From Myxococcus sp. CA023 (GTDB lineage Bacteria > Myxococcota > Myxococcia > Myxococcales > Myxococcaceae), in the NCBI RefSeq assembly GCF_010998615.1, contig NZ_JAAEAH010000074.1, positions 1 through 47,012 of the forward strand: a DNA stretch of 47,012 nt. The letters run 5' to 3'. Both the position numbers and the translations under genes were made by a program. Below, in pieces: positions 33,372-41,671 of this stretch. The notes beneath the pieces were generated by a model. It saw only the letters and a list, made by a program, of their open reading frames with translations. It was not told the DNA's origin and ran no database searches. Numbering within the stretch: the first letter of the stretch is position 1; every line of letters starts with the position of its first letter.

Positions 33372-34903
33372 TGGCGACCGCCCGGGTTCTCCTTCAGCCA
33401 CGTCGCGTAGTTCCGGTAGCGGCTGTACAGGGACTTGAGGTGGATGACGTCCTCGTAGACGGGGCCGGACAGCTCGTGCCGCGTGAGCAGCTCCTTCATG
33501 AGCACCGTCACCTGGTTCATGCGCTTCTCGGTGGTGCGCAGGTCCACGCCGGACAGGCCCTTGTCCAGCTCATGGCGCAGCGTCGTCACCTTGCGCCGGA
33601 TGGGCTCGTGCGTGTCGTAGTGGCCCATGGCCATGTCGAACATGTTCCGCAGCCAGGCCACGCGGTCCTGGAGGAGCATGCGGTGGCCCTTCACCTCGAA
33701 GAATGCGCTGCGCGGGTTGGGCACCAGCTTCTCGTGAAGCACCCAGGGGGCAATCTGCCGGAAGTCCTCCAGCTCCACGGCGCTGTGGCCGCGGAAGAAG
33801 GCCATGGCCTTCGCGAAGTGGAGGATGGTCTGGTACGCGCGCACGCTGACGCCGTTCTCCGTCTGCGTGCAGAGGTGGACCTTCTTGTCCAGCGGGCACT
33901 GCTCGTTGCACACCGCGGCCACCGTCTGCCCGGCCAGCTTGAGCGTGTCCTTGTGCTTGAACTCGAAGCGCGGCGAGGCCATGCGGCAGAAGTCCAGCTG
34001 CCCCAGGAAGAAGGCGATGCGCTCCAGTACGTCCTTGGGCACCTCCACTTCCAGGATGGCGGCGTAGGCGCGCTCCAACTCGCCGGGCGTGAAGACGATT
34101 TCCTTGGGCAGCAGCTCCTCGGGGGACTTGTCGGCCTCCAGGCGCTGGAGGAGCTGGTCCATGAACCCCGAGTTGAAGGGCACCGCGCGCACCACCACGT
34201 CGATGCGGTCCTTCAGCGCCTCGATGACCTGGAAGGTGCCGCCGCCCTGGTCGTCGTTGGCGGTGAGGAACCAGGACGAGCGGCCCGCGTAGACGTACTG
34301 GTCCATCATCTCCGCGTAGCCCTCCGCCATGAGAGACAGGAGCGCGGACTGCGTCTTGGTGGGGATGCGGTTGTACTCGTCGATGATTTTGACGCGCTGG
34401 CCAATCCACTTGCGCCAGCTCACCTTCACCGCGGACAGGTCCTCCGCCTTGAGCATGTCGGAGGGCAGCGGCGCGCCCAGCAGGTCCGCGATGGAGAGCT
34501 GCGGATGGCCGCGCTGGATGCCGCGGTGGACCTCGTCGCGGCCCATGCCGGACAGCAGGGCCATGAGGATGGCGGACGTCGTCTTCCCGCGTCCCGGTCC
34601 GCCCACCAGCAGCGCGCGCCGGCAGGTGAAGAGGGTGAGCAGGGGGATGAGGACGAACGAGCTGTAGCTGGTGTCCTCGGGGAGGTGGAGCTCGTCACCC
34701 GCGGGCGTCTTGAGGGACGCGGACGCGCCGAACTCCAGGTCGTAGTAGGGACAGATGACGGCGTTGTTGGTGATCCACCAATACGCCTGCCGCATCTTGT
34801 CGTGGAGGCTGCCGCCGTCGCGCTCGGAAAGGTGGACATTGAGCTGCTTGTCCGCCGTCGCGCGCCCGGTGAGCAGGCGCGTCACCCAGTCCTGGTTGGC
34901 CAT
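33368..34903 (-). CDS. MoxR-like AAA+ ATPase (operon gene 1)
   Basis: 511 residues, longer than common MoxR proteins (~330). After a ~80-residue N-terminal part come Walker A GGPGRGKTT (101-109), the MoxR-typical RGHPQLSIADLLGAPLP, Walker B VKIIDEYNRIP (D174, E175), sensor FLTANDDQGGG and an arginine-finger region EALKDRIDVVVRA. The C-terminal ~200 residues are helical lid plus an extension with a conserved-looking LRHELDKGLSG. MoxR ATPases act as chaperones or remodel complexes through vWA partners. It is the first gene of a run of five overlapping or nearly touching genes (33368, 32544, 30880, 30311, 29004 are the 3' ends). Confidence 0.88.
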   Translation of the reverse strand: MANQDWVTRLLTGRATADKQLNVHLSERDGGSLHDKMRQAYWWITNNAVICPYYDLEFGASASLKTPAGDELHLPEDTSYSSFVLIPLLTLFTCRRALLVGGPGRGKTTSAILMALLSGMGRDEVHRGIQRGHPQLSIADLLGAPLPSDMLKAEDLSAVKVSWRKWIGQRVKIIDEYNRIPTKTQSALLSLMAEGYAEMMDQYVYAGRSSWFLTANDDQGGGTFQVIEALKDRIDVVVRAVPFNSGFMDQLLQRLEADKSPEELLPKEIVFTPGELERAYAAILEVEVPKDVLERIAFFLGQLDFCRMASPRFEFKHKDTLKLAGQTVAAVCNEQCPLDKKVHLCTQTENGVSVRAYQTILHFAKAMAFFRGHSAVELEDFRQIAPWVLHEKLVPNPRSAFFEVKGHRMLLQDRVAWLRNMFDMAMGHYDTHEPIRRKVTTLRHELDKGLSGVDLRTTEKRMNQVTVLMKELLTRHELSGPVYEDVIHLKSLYSRYRNYATWLKENPGGRQ

Positions 34904-34966
34904 GCGTGCCGGAGCCTATCACCCAGGGGAAACGCGACGTAGCGCCGTCGCGTGGCGGCCCGATGC

Positions 34967-35596
34967 CTACAGGGTGACCAGGCCCAGCTTCGCCGCGCGG
35001 ACCACGGCCTCCGTGCGTCGCTGGACGCCCAGCTTGGCGAGCACGGCATTCACATGGAACTTGGCGGTGTGCTCGCTGATGTCCAGCCGGTCCGCGATGG
35101 CCTTGTTGGACAGCCCCTCCGCGAGCAACCCGAGCACCTCGCGCTCCCGCGGCGTGAGCGCGTCCGGCGCGGCGGTCCGGGCCGGTAGCGAGGCCCGCGG
35201 CGTGGCGCGCAGCTCCGCGAGCGCGGGGTCGAACACGGCCAGTCCCCGAGCCACGGAGAGCAGCGCGGCGACCAGGGCGGAGGGCTCCGCGTCCCGGAAC
35301 AGCAGGCCCCGCGCGCCCGCGCCCAGGGCCGCCTCGCCCGCGGCTTCATCCACCACCAGCGCGAGCACCGGTGCGCCCAGGTCGGGACCCTCCATGTTGG
35401 ACGGGCGCAGGCCGGTGTCCCACAGCACCACGTCGGGTGGCTCGCCGGGTTGGGACTCCAGGTCCACCTGCGTCCCGGCCGCTACCTCGAAGTGCACGCC
35501 TGTCTGGTCGCTCAGCGCCCGGGAGAGCGCCCCCCGGGCGAGCGGGTCCTCCGAGACGAGGAACAGCCGGAGCGGTGAGATGGATGCGGCCAGCAC
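34967..35596 (-). CDS. LuxR-type regulator with degenerate receiver domain
   Basis: 209 residues from a GTG (VLAASISPLRLFLVSED). The N-terminal ~120 residues have the receiver fold: acidic pair SED at the first strand and DVVLWDTG with the possible phospho-Asp, but the conserved Thr and Lys positions appear substituted (Lys replaced by Arg in GLLFRDAE). The C-terminal LuxR/GerE helix-turn-helix is canonical: TPREREVLGLLAEGLSNKAI, ADRLDISEHTAKFHVNAVL, KLGVQRRTEAV. It lies 63 nt upstream of the MoxR gene on the same strand and may control or share the transcript of that operon. A partner kinase is not adjacent. Confidence 0.85.
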   Translation of the reverse strand: MLAASISPLRLFLVSEDPLARGALSRALSDQTGVHFEVAAGTQVDLESQPGEPPDVVLWDTGLRPSNMEGPDLGAPVLALVVDEAAGEAALGAGARGLLFRDAEPSALVAALLSVARGLAVFDPALAELRATPRASLPARTAAPDALTPREREVLGLLAEGLSNKAIADRLDISEHTAKFHVNAVLAKLGVQRRTEAVVRAAKLGLVTL

Positions 35597-35645
35597 GGGA
35601 CTGCTTCACTAACTGGCCCCTGCGGCCGACGCTGTCCCAGTGCGC

Positions 35646-36014
35646 TCAGGGGCCTCGCAGCCGCGACATGAGCAGGAAGCCCACGGCGAGCACGAGGAGC
35701 ACGCCCACCACGACCCACAAGGCGACGGAGCACCCAGGGGCTGACTTCGAGACGATGGGCAGCTTCTGTGTCCGGAGGTCTTCGGTAATCTGCGCGAGCA
35801 GCCCTGCGTCGTAGGCCACGGGCTCGCCCTTGCGAATCTTCCGGCCTATCTCCTCCAACTCACCCCCAGGCAGATAGCGCTCCGTGAGCAGCAGGCTGCG
35901 CGCCTGGAGCTCACGTTCGGTGCCGTGGGCGGCGGGGTCCAGTCCGCAACCCGTGCAGGGGGTGAACGCGCCCACCTTCGAGTTGCCACACCGCACGCAG
36001 ACAGCCAGGGTCAT
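35646..36014 (-). CDS. Small zinc-ribbon protein with C-terminal membrane anchor
   Basis: 122 residues. N-terminal ribbon: CVRCGNSKVGAFTPCTGCGL (two CxxC pairs), then a hydrophilic helical middle part (ELEEIGRKIRKGEPVAYDAG, AQITEDL), then a single hydrophobic helix VALWVVVGVLLVLAVGFLLM near the C-terminus followed by SRLRGP. The tail-anchored layout places the ribbon in the cytoplasm. Function unknown; similar short zinc-ribbon membrane proteins are common in myxobacteria. It is 49 nt upstream of the LuxR gene on the same strand and might be in one transcription unit with it. Confidence 0.75.
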   Translation of the reverse strand: MTLAVCVRCGNSKVGAFTPCTGCGLDPAAHGTERELQARSLLLTERYLPGGELEEIGRKIRKGEPVAYDAGLLAQITEDLRTQKLPIVSKSAPGCSVALWVVVGVLLVLAVGFLLMSRLRGP

Positions 36015-36081
36015 GCGCCTACCCTAGCGCGAATGCCCCACGAGGAGCGGCCCGCCATGCCTCACGGGCCGCTCGCGGGCG

Positions 36082-36201
36082 TCACGTCAGGTGCTGCCGG
36101 ATGTGCGCCACGGACGTGGTCATCGCGGTCCGGCTGGACGCGAACTTGTAGGCCGGGTTCCAGGTGTGGCCGCTGTCGTGGCAGCAGCTGAGGCGCAGGA
36201 G
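36082..36201 (-). pseudogene. 3' fragment of a disrupted gene (unidentified)
   Basis: On the minus strand a short coding-like tail, CCHDSGHTWNPAYKFASS followed by MTTSVAHIRQHLT and a stop at 36082, abuts the transposase remnant on the opposite strand. It looks like the end of a real protein whose upstream part was removed or displaced by the insertion element. I could not name the family, and the exact breakpoint near 36195-36200 is an estimate. Confidence 0.3.
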
Positions 36202-36870
36202 CCTTTGTGCATGGCCTGTGCCCCACACTGTCCCTGCGAGGCGTTCGTGGCCGGTGACCGGCTCGGCGGGAAAGGTGGCCAACTGCCAGATTGGCGTCAG
36301 CCTCAGCGTGGCCACCCGTACCGAGCACCTGCCCGTCGACTTCGAGCTGTACCTCCCCGAGTGCTGGGCCAACGACGAGGCGCATCGCCGTGAGGCCCGC
36401 ATCCCCTCCGAGGTTTCCTTCAGGACGAAGCCCCAATTGGCGCTGCAAATCTCCTGGCGGACACCGCAAATGGCAGCTCCAGCGACTTTGCGTGAGCACC
36501 GTCGCTCGCTGGGCTTTCATTACGCGCTCGCTGTGGCCCCACAGACGACCGTCTTTCTCCTGGATGCGAAGGGCCGTCCCCGAAAGGACGCGCGAAGCGT
36601 TTCGGACCTGGCCCAGCGCATTCAAGAACGGGGTGGCTTCCGGCGGTGCACCTGGCGCCAGGGCACGCAAGAAGCCTTGTCGGCATGCTTTGCCCTTCGC
36701 CGCGTCGTCGCCGCGGGCGTACCCCAGCGAGAGCAGGAGCCCCTGGGGTTGCTCATTGAATGGCGAGACGGTGAGCGCGAGCCCGCCAATAGCTTCATCA
36801 CCGCACGGCTCGCGATGGCGAGGGTGTTTGTCACCGCACGAACCTGGGTCGCGCCTCACGTCGCCTGCCC
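36196..36870 (+). pseudogene. Degenerate IS701-like DDE transposase
   Basis: Segments characteristic of IS701-family transposases are recognisable but not in a single intact gene. GKVANCQIGVSLSVATRTEH, LPVDFELYLPECWANDEAHR, SFRTKPQLALQ come first. Then the frame is lost: the expected DxxYGxSSDF region reads as DTANGSSSDFA in another frame (around 36460-36500). LREHRRSLGFHYALAVAPQ, TTVFLLD, and RRCTWRQGTQEALSACFALR with LLIEWRDGEREPAN resume after that. N-terminal and C-terminal parts are missing or unrecognisable, so it is inactive. Terminal inverted repeats were not found. This is the anchor of a small patch of mobile DNA. Confidence 0.7.
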
Positions 36871-37052
36871 GGTCTCCCCGTTCACGCCTCGGGCCCCTGA
36901 CGCAGTAGTGTCAAGGGCTCGTATCGCGGCGCGGTGGATGATGCGAGAGCCACGACCGAACCGCCGCCTGACCCTTCGCGTGGCGAATTGGGCGCGAGAT
37001 TAACTAAACGCCACCCTGCCGGATGGCAGCACCCTGATTGCAGAGAAGCTCA

Positions 37053-37763
37053 ATGACTGAATTCCACTTTACGATCACAGATTACTGGAACGAACAATTC
37101 CCGGTCGCCCCGGCTTCGCCATCGTCGCTCGGACTTGCCGTAAAGCCCGATTTTGACGAGGACTTCCGCGTCATGATCCTTAAGCGGCCCAATGGCGAGT
37201 CCCGCGCCGTCGTCACGCCCGAGATCGCGGCGGAACTTGGCGTTGCGCCCGGGGGCGCGTGGACTCTGACGCATCTGAAATCCCGTCTGCCTGATATCGG
37301 GGTCGAGCTTCACGGTGCGGATTTCGTCTTCTACTTTCCGGAGACCGCCACCGCATCACTGCGCAATGCTCCGTCCGATCCCGCCATCCGTCAGCTGACG
37401 CAGGACGACGTCGCGCTTTTCGCCGCATTCGAGGCCGCGGCCAGCGAAGAGGATCTGGAGGGGGCATCGGTCGGGCTGGACGACTGGATCGTGCTTGGAG
37501 CCTTTGAAGGCGACCACCTTGTCGCTGCGGCCAGCATCTATCAATGGAACGATGCGCCATTGGCCGACGTTGGGGTCCTGACGCTTGCTGCCGCGCGGCG
37601 AAAGGGTCACGCTGCCAGACTGATCAGGGCTTGCGCCTCCCGTGCTCTGGCTGAAGGTTTCGCGCTTCAATATCGCTGCCAGCTCGACAACTCCGGATCG
37701 ACGGCGCTGGCGAAATCTTTGGGCCTCGCCCTATTCGGAACCTGGACCGCAGAGACACCGTGA
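37053..37763 (+). CDS. GNAT-family acetyltransferase, likely horizontally acquired
   Basis: 236 residues from the ATG of MTEFHFTITDYW (GAGAAG upstream). The C-terminal ~130 residues show the GNAT fold: acetyl-CoA loop AAARRKGHAARLIRACASRA and LDNSGSTALAKSLGLALFG. The N-terminal ~100 residues (FPVAPASPSSLGLAVKPDF, RPNGESRAVVTPEIAAELG) are an accessory domain I do not recognise. The codon use is visibly different from the neighbours: more T/A in third positions (ttt, gat, att, cgc/cga mixtures) in a style closer to alphaproteobacteria. Flanked by the broken transposase and a TatD-family fragment, it is probably imported. Acetylated substrate unknown. Confidence 0.8.
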   Translation: MTEFHFTITDYWNEQFPVAPASPSSLGLAVKPDFDEDFRVMILKRPNGESRAVVTPEIAAELGVAPGGAWTLTHLKSRLPDIGVELHGADFVFYFPETATASLRNAPSDPAIRQLTQDDVALFAAFEAAASEEDLEGASVGLDDWIVLGAFEGDHLVAAASIYQWNDAPLADVGVLTLAAARRKGHAARLIRACASRALAEGFALQYRCQLDNSGSTALAKSLGLALFGTWTAETP

Positions 37764-38038
37764 GCCCTAAAATCTGGCTCGTCACGACGTATAGCGTCCG
37801 AGCGACCAAGGCCGTGCTCGATATGTTCGAACAATACATGCTGCCCTCTCGCGGGCGCGTGGTGCTTCATTGGTTCACCGGCACCGCAGCAGAAGCCAAG
37901 AGAACCGTCGATCTCGGCTGCTGTTTTTCAGTGAACGCGGAGATGCTTGTCAATGAGAAGCGTGCGGCGATAACCAAGGCATTGCCACTGGATCGCATCC
38001 CACGCCAAGCGATGTCTGGATCGCAGTGGAAGGCTTAG
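37760..38038 (+). pseudogene. Fragment of a TatD-family hydrolase (QatD-like)
   Basis: A 92-codon frame opening with GTG inside the GNAT stop region (GTGA). It matches the middle of TatD-type metal hydrolases: IWLVTTYSVRATKAVLDMF, RGRVVLHWFTGTAAEAKRTV and LGCCFSVNAEML, KALPLDRI. The following LTETDGPF metal/active-site motif is missing: the sequence turns into unrelated residues and stops. The N-terminal HxH motif is also absent. It is therefore a non-functional piece, of the type found as QatD in Qat defence systems or in stand-alone TatD proteins. No QatA-C genes are present. Confidence 0.6.
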
Positions 38039-38404
38039 CACGCCTACACGGTGTGTCGCCGGCCGATACGTCCGCCACAATCACACGGAATCTGATAACC
38101 TTGCTCACAGAACAGACCTAGAGATCGTCGTACGGAGTCGGACGACGCCGGGCGATCATGGCGGAGGCGATTTCAGGCCAGGACATCGGCTAACTTCTCA
38201 TCATCACCTGCGACGGCTCAGCAGGGAGGCGATGGTGTCATCAGGAGAGACAGGCACAGTCGGAAAGCCTGAGGTCGCTCCGACAATCCATCAAGGGCCC
38301 CCGCCGAGACAGCGGACACGGGCGCAGCGCCGCTGGAGTGTTTTCAGCAAATCGGTTTCAAGTGAGGCGGTTGCCTGTTCGCAGGCCGTGCGGCGGGGCG
38401 CGGC
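38039..38404. other. Non-coding remnant region (~365 nt)
   Basis: Lower-GC DNA that continues the foreign-looking patch. I see no intact gene. On the minus strand, 38118-38186 could encode a 22-residue peptide (MSWPEIASAMIARRRPTPY...) that might be a further gene fragment. The GC content returns to the local norm at about 38,270. Confidence 0.3.
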
Positions 38405-39481
38405 TCAGGCCAGTGTGACGCCGTGCCCGGGCGCATCCGTTGGCAACTCCAGCCGTGCGCCCGCGTACCGGGCGCCGCCTTGGAAGGGGTGGCTCGCGAT
38501 GAACAGCGGCGTATCCAGGTCGGCGTAGGTGAACCCCCCCAAGCCGGCGGCCAGGTGCGCCGAGGCGGACATGGCCAGCACGCTCTCCACCATGCCGCCC
38601 ACCATGAGCTCCAGGCCCGCTGCGCGAGCGAGGCTCCACATCGTCAGTGCCTCGACGACGCCACACTTCATCGTCTTGATGTTGATGGCATGCGCGGCGC
38701 CTTCCCGGATGAGTCGCAGCACGTCCTTCGCCGAGCGCGCCGATTCATCCGCGCATACCGGCACGCGCGAGCGGCGCGTGAGCTCCGCCATGCCGGCCAC
38801 ATCATGCGCGGGAACGGGTTGTTCGAAGAGGGCCAGGGGGACGTCCGCGCGCGCCAGTTCCTTCAAGAAGGCGAGCGCCTCGGCCACGTCATAGCCGCCG
38901 TTGGCATCAGCGAAGAGCCGGGCCTGAGGGGCCACTTCATGAATGGCCACCAGCCGTGCCGCGTCCTCAAGGGGCGGCAGCGCCCCGACCTTTACCTTCA
39001 GCGTGGTGATTCCCCGCGCCAGGATGGCCTGCGCGGACTTTCGCGCATGGGCCACGTCTCCCGCGGTGACCGTCATGTCGATGTCCAGCGCGGACTGCGC
39101 GCCGCCCAGCATCACGTACAACGGAACGCGGTAGTGCCGAGCCAGCGCATCGAGCAGCGCCGTCTCAACGGCGCACCGGGCGGAGGGCGCCAGCGCGAGT
39201 GAATCCCCCAGCGCCTCGGACGCGGGCCGCCACGCGCGAGCGTCCCGTCCCACCAGCCCCGCGCGCACCTGTTCCAGGGCGGCCAGCGTACTGGCCTGCG
39301 TTTCTCCACTGACGGCGGGGAAGGGGGCGGCCTCGCCCAGGCCCTCGGAGCCGTCCGCCAGGGTGAGCCGCACCAGGACGTTCTCCGCAGCGTACTGCGC
39401 GCCGGCGGCGATGGCGAAGGGCTCGGTGAGGGGGAGGTGCAGCGGCTCGAAGCGGACGGCGGTGATGAGGGTGGGTGTCAT
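38405..39481 (-). CDS. Enolase-superfamily enzyme, dipeptide-epimerase type
   Basis: 358 residues of the MLE/mandelate-racemase branch. A capping domain (LITAVRFEPLHLPLTEPFAI, GLGEAAPFPAV) is followed by the barrel: KxK catalytic pair in TTLKVKVG, metal ligands Asp in FADANGGY, Glu in LFEQP and Asp in CADES, and the opposite-face Lys in INIKTMKCG. The last-strand motif YADLDTPLF is the DxD pattern of L-Ala-D/L-Glu epimerases. It probably epimerises dipeptides, for example during cell-wall peptide recycling; other dipeptides cannot be excluded. Start at the ATG of MTPTLITAV. Divergent from the hybrid kinase gene. Confidence 0.88.
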   Translation of the reverse strand: MTPTLITAVRFEPLHLPLTEPFAIAAGAQYAAENVLVRLTLADGSEGLGEAAPFPAVSGETQASTLAALEQVRAGLVGRDARAWRPASEALGDSLALAPSARCAVETALLDALARHYRVPLYVMLGGAQSALDIDMTVTAGDVAHARKSAQAILARGITTLKVKVGALPPLEDAARLVAIHEVAPQARLFADANGGYDVAEALAFLKELARADVPLALFEQPVPAHDVAGMAELTRRSRVPVCADESARSAKDVLRLIREGAAHAINIKTMKCGVVEALTMWSLARAAGLELMVGGMVESVLAMSASAHLAAGLGGFTYADLDTPLFIASHPFQGGARYAGARLELPTDAPGHGVTLA

Positions 39482-39670
39482 GGGCGGCCGAGGAGCCTAA
39501 CCGCCCGGGCCTCCCCTGCGCGCGCGAGCCAGGTCAAGCGGCGGTTGGCCGACAGACACATGGGAACTGATACTGATACATGTCTGCCGCGTGTACTTGT
39601 GACGGCCACGTATTCGTGTCGACATGGAGCCATTCTGAACGACCGATTCCAGGCGGCTCCGGCGCCCGAC

Positions 39671-41635
39671 ATGGATGTGCTGCTGATGGCGCTCGAGGAA
39701 GCGGAGCGGCACCAGCCTGAGGGCTGCATGGTGTTGCACGCCGTGCGGGACGCGGCGGGAGCGCTCGTCGACTTCCAGTGGGCCTGGGCGAATCCCGCGG
39801 GTGCGCGCGCATTGGGGCACGCCGCCCCGGAGTCGCTGAGAGGCCGGCGGCTGTGCGAGCTGATGCCGGGCTCGGGATTGGCCGCCCGGGTGGACCTGCT
39901 CCGGGACGTGGTGGAAGCAGGGCGGCCGGCCGCGGACAGCTTCCAGGAAGGGGATGTGTGGCTCCAGGGAACGGTGGTGCCGCTCCGGGACGGTGTACTG
40001 CTGCGCCTGCGTGACATCACCAGCGCCCTGCGGTTGGAGGAGAGCGTCCGCGAAACCCTGGACTGGGTGCGGAGCATGCTGGAGGCCACGCCCGACGCGT
40101 TCTTCACGGTGGATGCGGACTGGCGAATCACCTACGTGAACCACGAGGCTGCGGCCCTCAGCGGGCGTTCGCAGGAGCAGCTCTTCCGGCAGATTCTGTG
40201 GCAGGCGTGCCCGGAGTTGCTGGGCACGCGCATGGAACGGGAACTGCGCCGGGTCGCAAGCGGCGCGGGCCACGCCATCTTCGAATGGCGCGCCACGCCT
40301 GGACGCTGGCATGAGGTGCACGCCTGGGGCGCCAACGGCAACGTGTCCGTCTTCGGACGGGACGTCACCGCCAGGAAGCAGGCGGAGGCGGAGCGGGATG
40401 TGCTCCTGTCGCGCGAGCACTCGGGGCGCCTGGAAGCCGAGGCCCTGGTCCACGAGCGCACCCGCGAGCTCATGGCGGCGCGCGAGCGACTGGTGCAGTC
40501 GGAGAAGCTGGCCATGGCGGGACAGCTGGCGGCGGGCGTGGGGCACGAAATCAACAACCCGCTCTCCTACGTCGTGGGCAACCTGCAGTTCGCGCTGGAG
40601 CAGCTCGAGCCCCTCGCGGCGCAGGGCGAAGTGCGTGAAGCCTTGGCCCGTGCGCTGGGTGAGGCGATGGAGGCCCTGCGCGAGGCGAAGGAAGGCGCCG
40701 AGCGCATTCGCACCACCGTCCGTGACTTGCAGACCTTCGCCCGAGCGGAGGAGCCGCAACTGTCGCCCGTGGACGTGCACGCGGCGCTGGAGTTCGGCCT
40801 CTCCATGGCGATGCCGCACCTGCGCCACCGGGCCCGTGTCGAGAAGCGCCTGAGCCCGGTGCCCACGGTGATGGCGCACGAGACGCGGCTGGGGCAGGTG
40901 TTCCTCCAACTGCTCATCAACGCCGCGCAGGCCATCCCGGAAGGGGACGTGGCGCGCTACCAGGTGACGCTCTCCACCTGGAGGGACGGCGCGACGGTGG
41001 TGGTGGAGGTATCGGACAACGGCCATGGCATGGCGCCCGAGGTCCTGGAGCGCGCCTTTGAGCCCTTCTTCACCACCCGTCCCTTGGGGGAGGGCGCTGG
41101 ACTCGGCCTGTCCACCAGCCTGGGCCTGGTGCGAGGTATGGGGGGCGAGCTGTCGGCCTCGAGCGCACCGGGGCTGGGCAGTGTCTTCCAGGTGCGGCTG
41201 CCCACCACCGACGCGGACGCGCCATCCGTGCGGGTGGCGGAGGACAAGGACCTTCCCGGGAGGAAGCGGGTGCTGGTGGTGGATGACGAGCCGCTGCTCG
41301 CCTCGGTGCTGGGCCGCATCCTCGGCGCGCGTCACGAGGTGGTGGTGGTCCACAGCGGGCGCGAGGCGTTGGATACGCTGGCGCGCGACGCGGACTTCGA
41401 CCGCATCTTCTGTGACTTGATGATGGGGGACCTGACGGGGATGGACGTTTACGACACGCTGTCCTCGCGTCAGCCGGAGTTGCTCGCGCGCTTCGTCTTC
41501 ATGACGGGCGGAGGCTTCTCCGAGCGTGCACGGACCTTCCTCCAGTCGGTGCCGGTGCCGCGCATCGAAAAGCCGTTCGAGCTGGGCGTCCTGCACGCGC
41601 TGGTGGAGGACGCTCCGCCGCGCGCCGGTGCCTGA
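39671..41635 (+). CDS. Hybrid sensor histidine kinase with C-terminal receiver
   Basis: 654 residues if the ATG of MDVLLMALEEAERH is used; an ATG at 39560 would add 37 residues and is a possible start. Two PAS-like domains (about 15-120 and 130-245; MLEATPDAFFTVDADW marks the second) precede a coiled coil, a kinase core (AAGVGHEINNPL, LLINAAQAIP, VSDNGHGM, GAGLGLSTSLGLV) and a receiver domain (about 530-650: VLVVDDEPLL, phospho-Asp in IFCDLMMG, Thr in FVFMTGGG, Lys in IEKPFE). No membrane segments, so a cytoplasmic sensor. An orphan with no neighbouring regulator. The HEINNPL type belongs to NtrB-like kinases. Confidence 0.9.
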   Translation: MDVLLMALEEAERHQPEGCMVLHAVRDAAGALVDFQWAWANPAGARALGHAAPESLRGRRLCELMPGSGLAARVDLLRDVVEAGRPAADSFQEGDVWLQGTVVPLRDGVLLRLRDITSALRLEESVRETLDWVRSMLEATPDAFFTVDADWRITYVNHEAAALSGRSQEQLFRQILWQACPELLGTRMERELRRVASGAGHAIFEWRATPGRWHEVHAWGANGNVSVFGRDVTARKQAEAERDVLLSREHSGRLEAEALVHERTRELMAARERLVQSEKLAMAGQLAAGVGHEINNPLSYVVGNLQFALEQLEPLAAQGEVREALARALGEAMEALREAKEGAERIRTTVRDLQTFARAEEPQLSPVDVHAALEFGLSMAMPHLRHRARVEKRLSPVPTVMAHETRLGQVFLQLLINAAQAIPEGDVARYQVTLSTWRDGATVVVEVSDNGHGMAPEVLERAFEPFFTTRPLGEGAGLGLSTSLGLVRGMGGELSASSAPGLGSVFQVRLPTTDADAPSVRVAEDKDLPGRKRVLVVDDEPLLASVLGRILGARHEVVVVHSGREALDTLARDADFDRIFCDLMMGDLTGMDVYDTLSSRQPELLARFVFMTGGGFSERARTFLQSVPVPRIEKPFELGVLHALVEDAPPRAGA

Positions 41636-41671
41636 GAAGGGCGGCCGGCGCGCGAATCGGAAGCGGTGTGA

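Noticed and set aside
29004..34903. RavA-ViaA or the known vWA-MoxR-VMAP ternary conflict system
   Set aside because: The third and other components do not look like VMAP, and the vWA protein has a metallopeptidase half; left as unclassified.
37760..38038. Functional QatD or operon partner of the GNAT gene
   Set aside because: Lacks the HxH and TETDGPF metal motifs and no QatA-C are nearby; the GTGA overlap is probably accidental.
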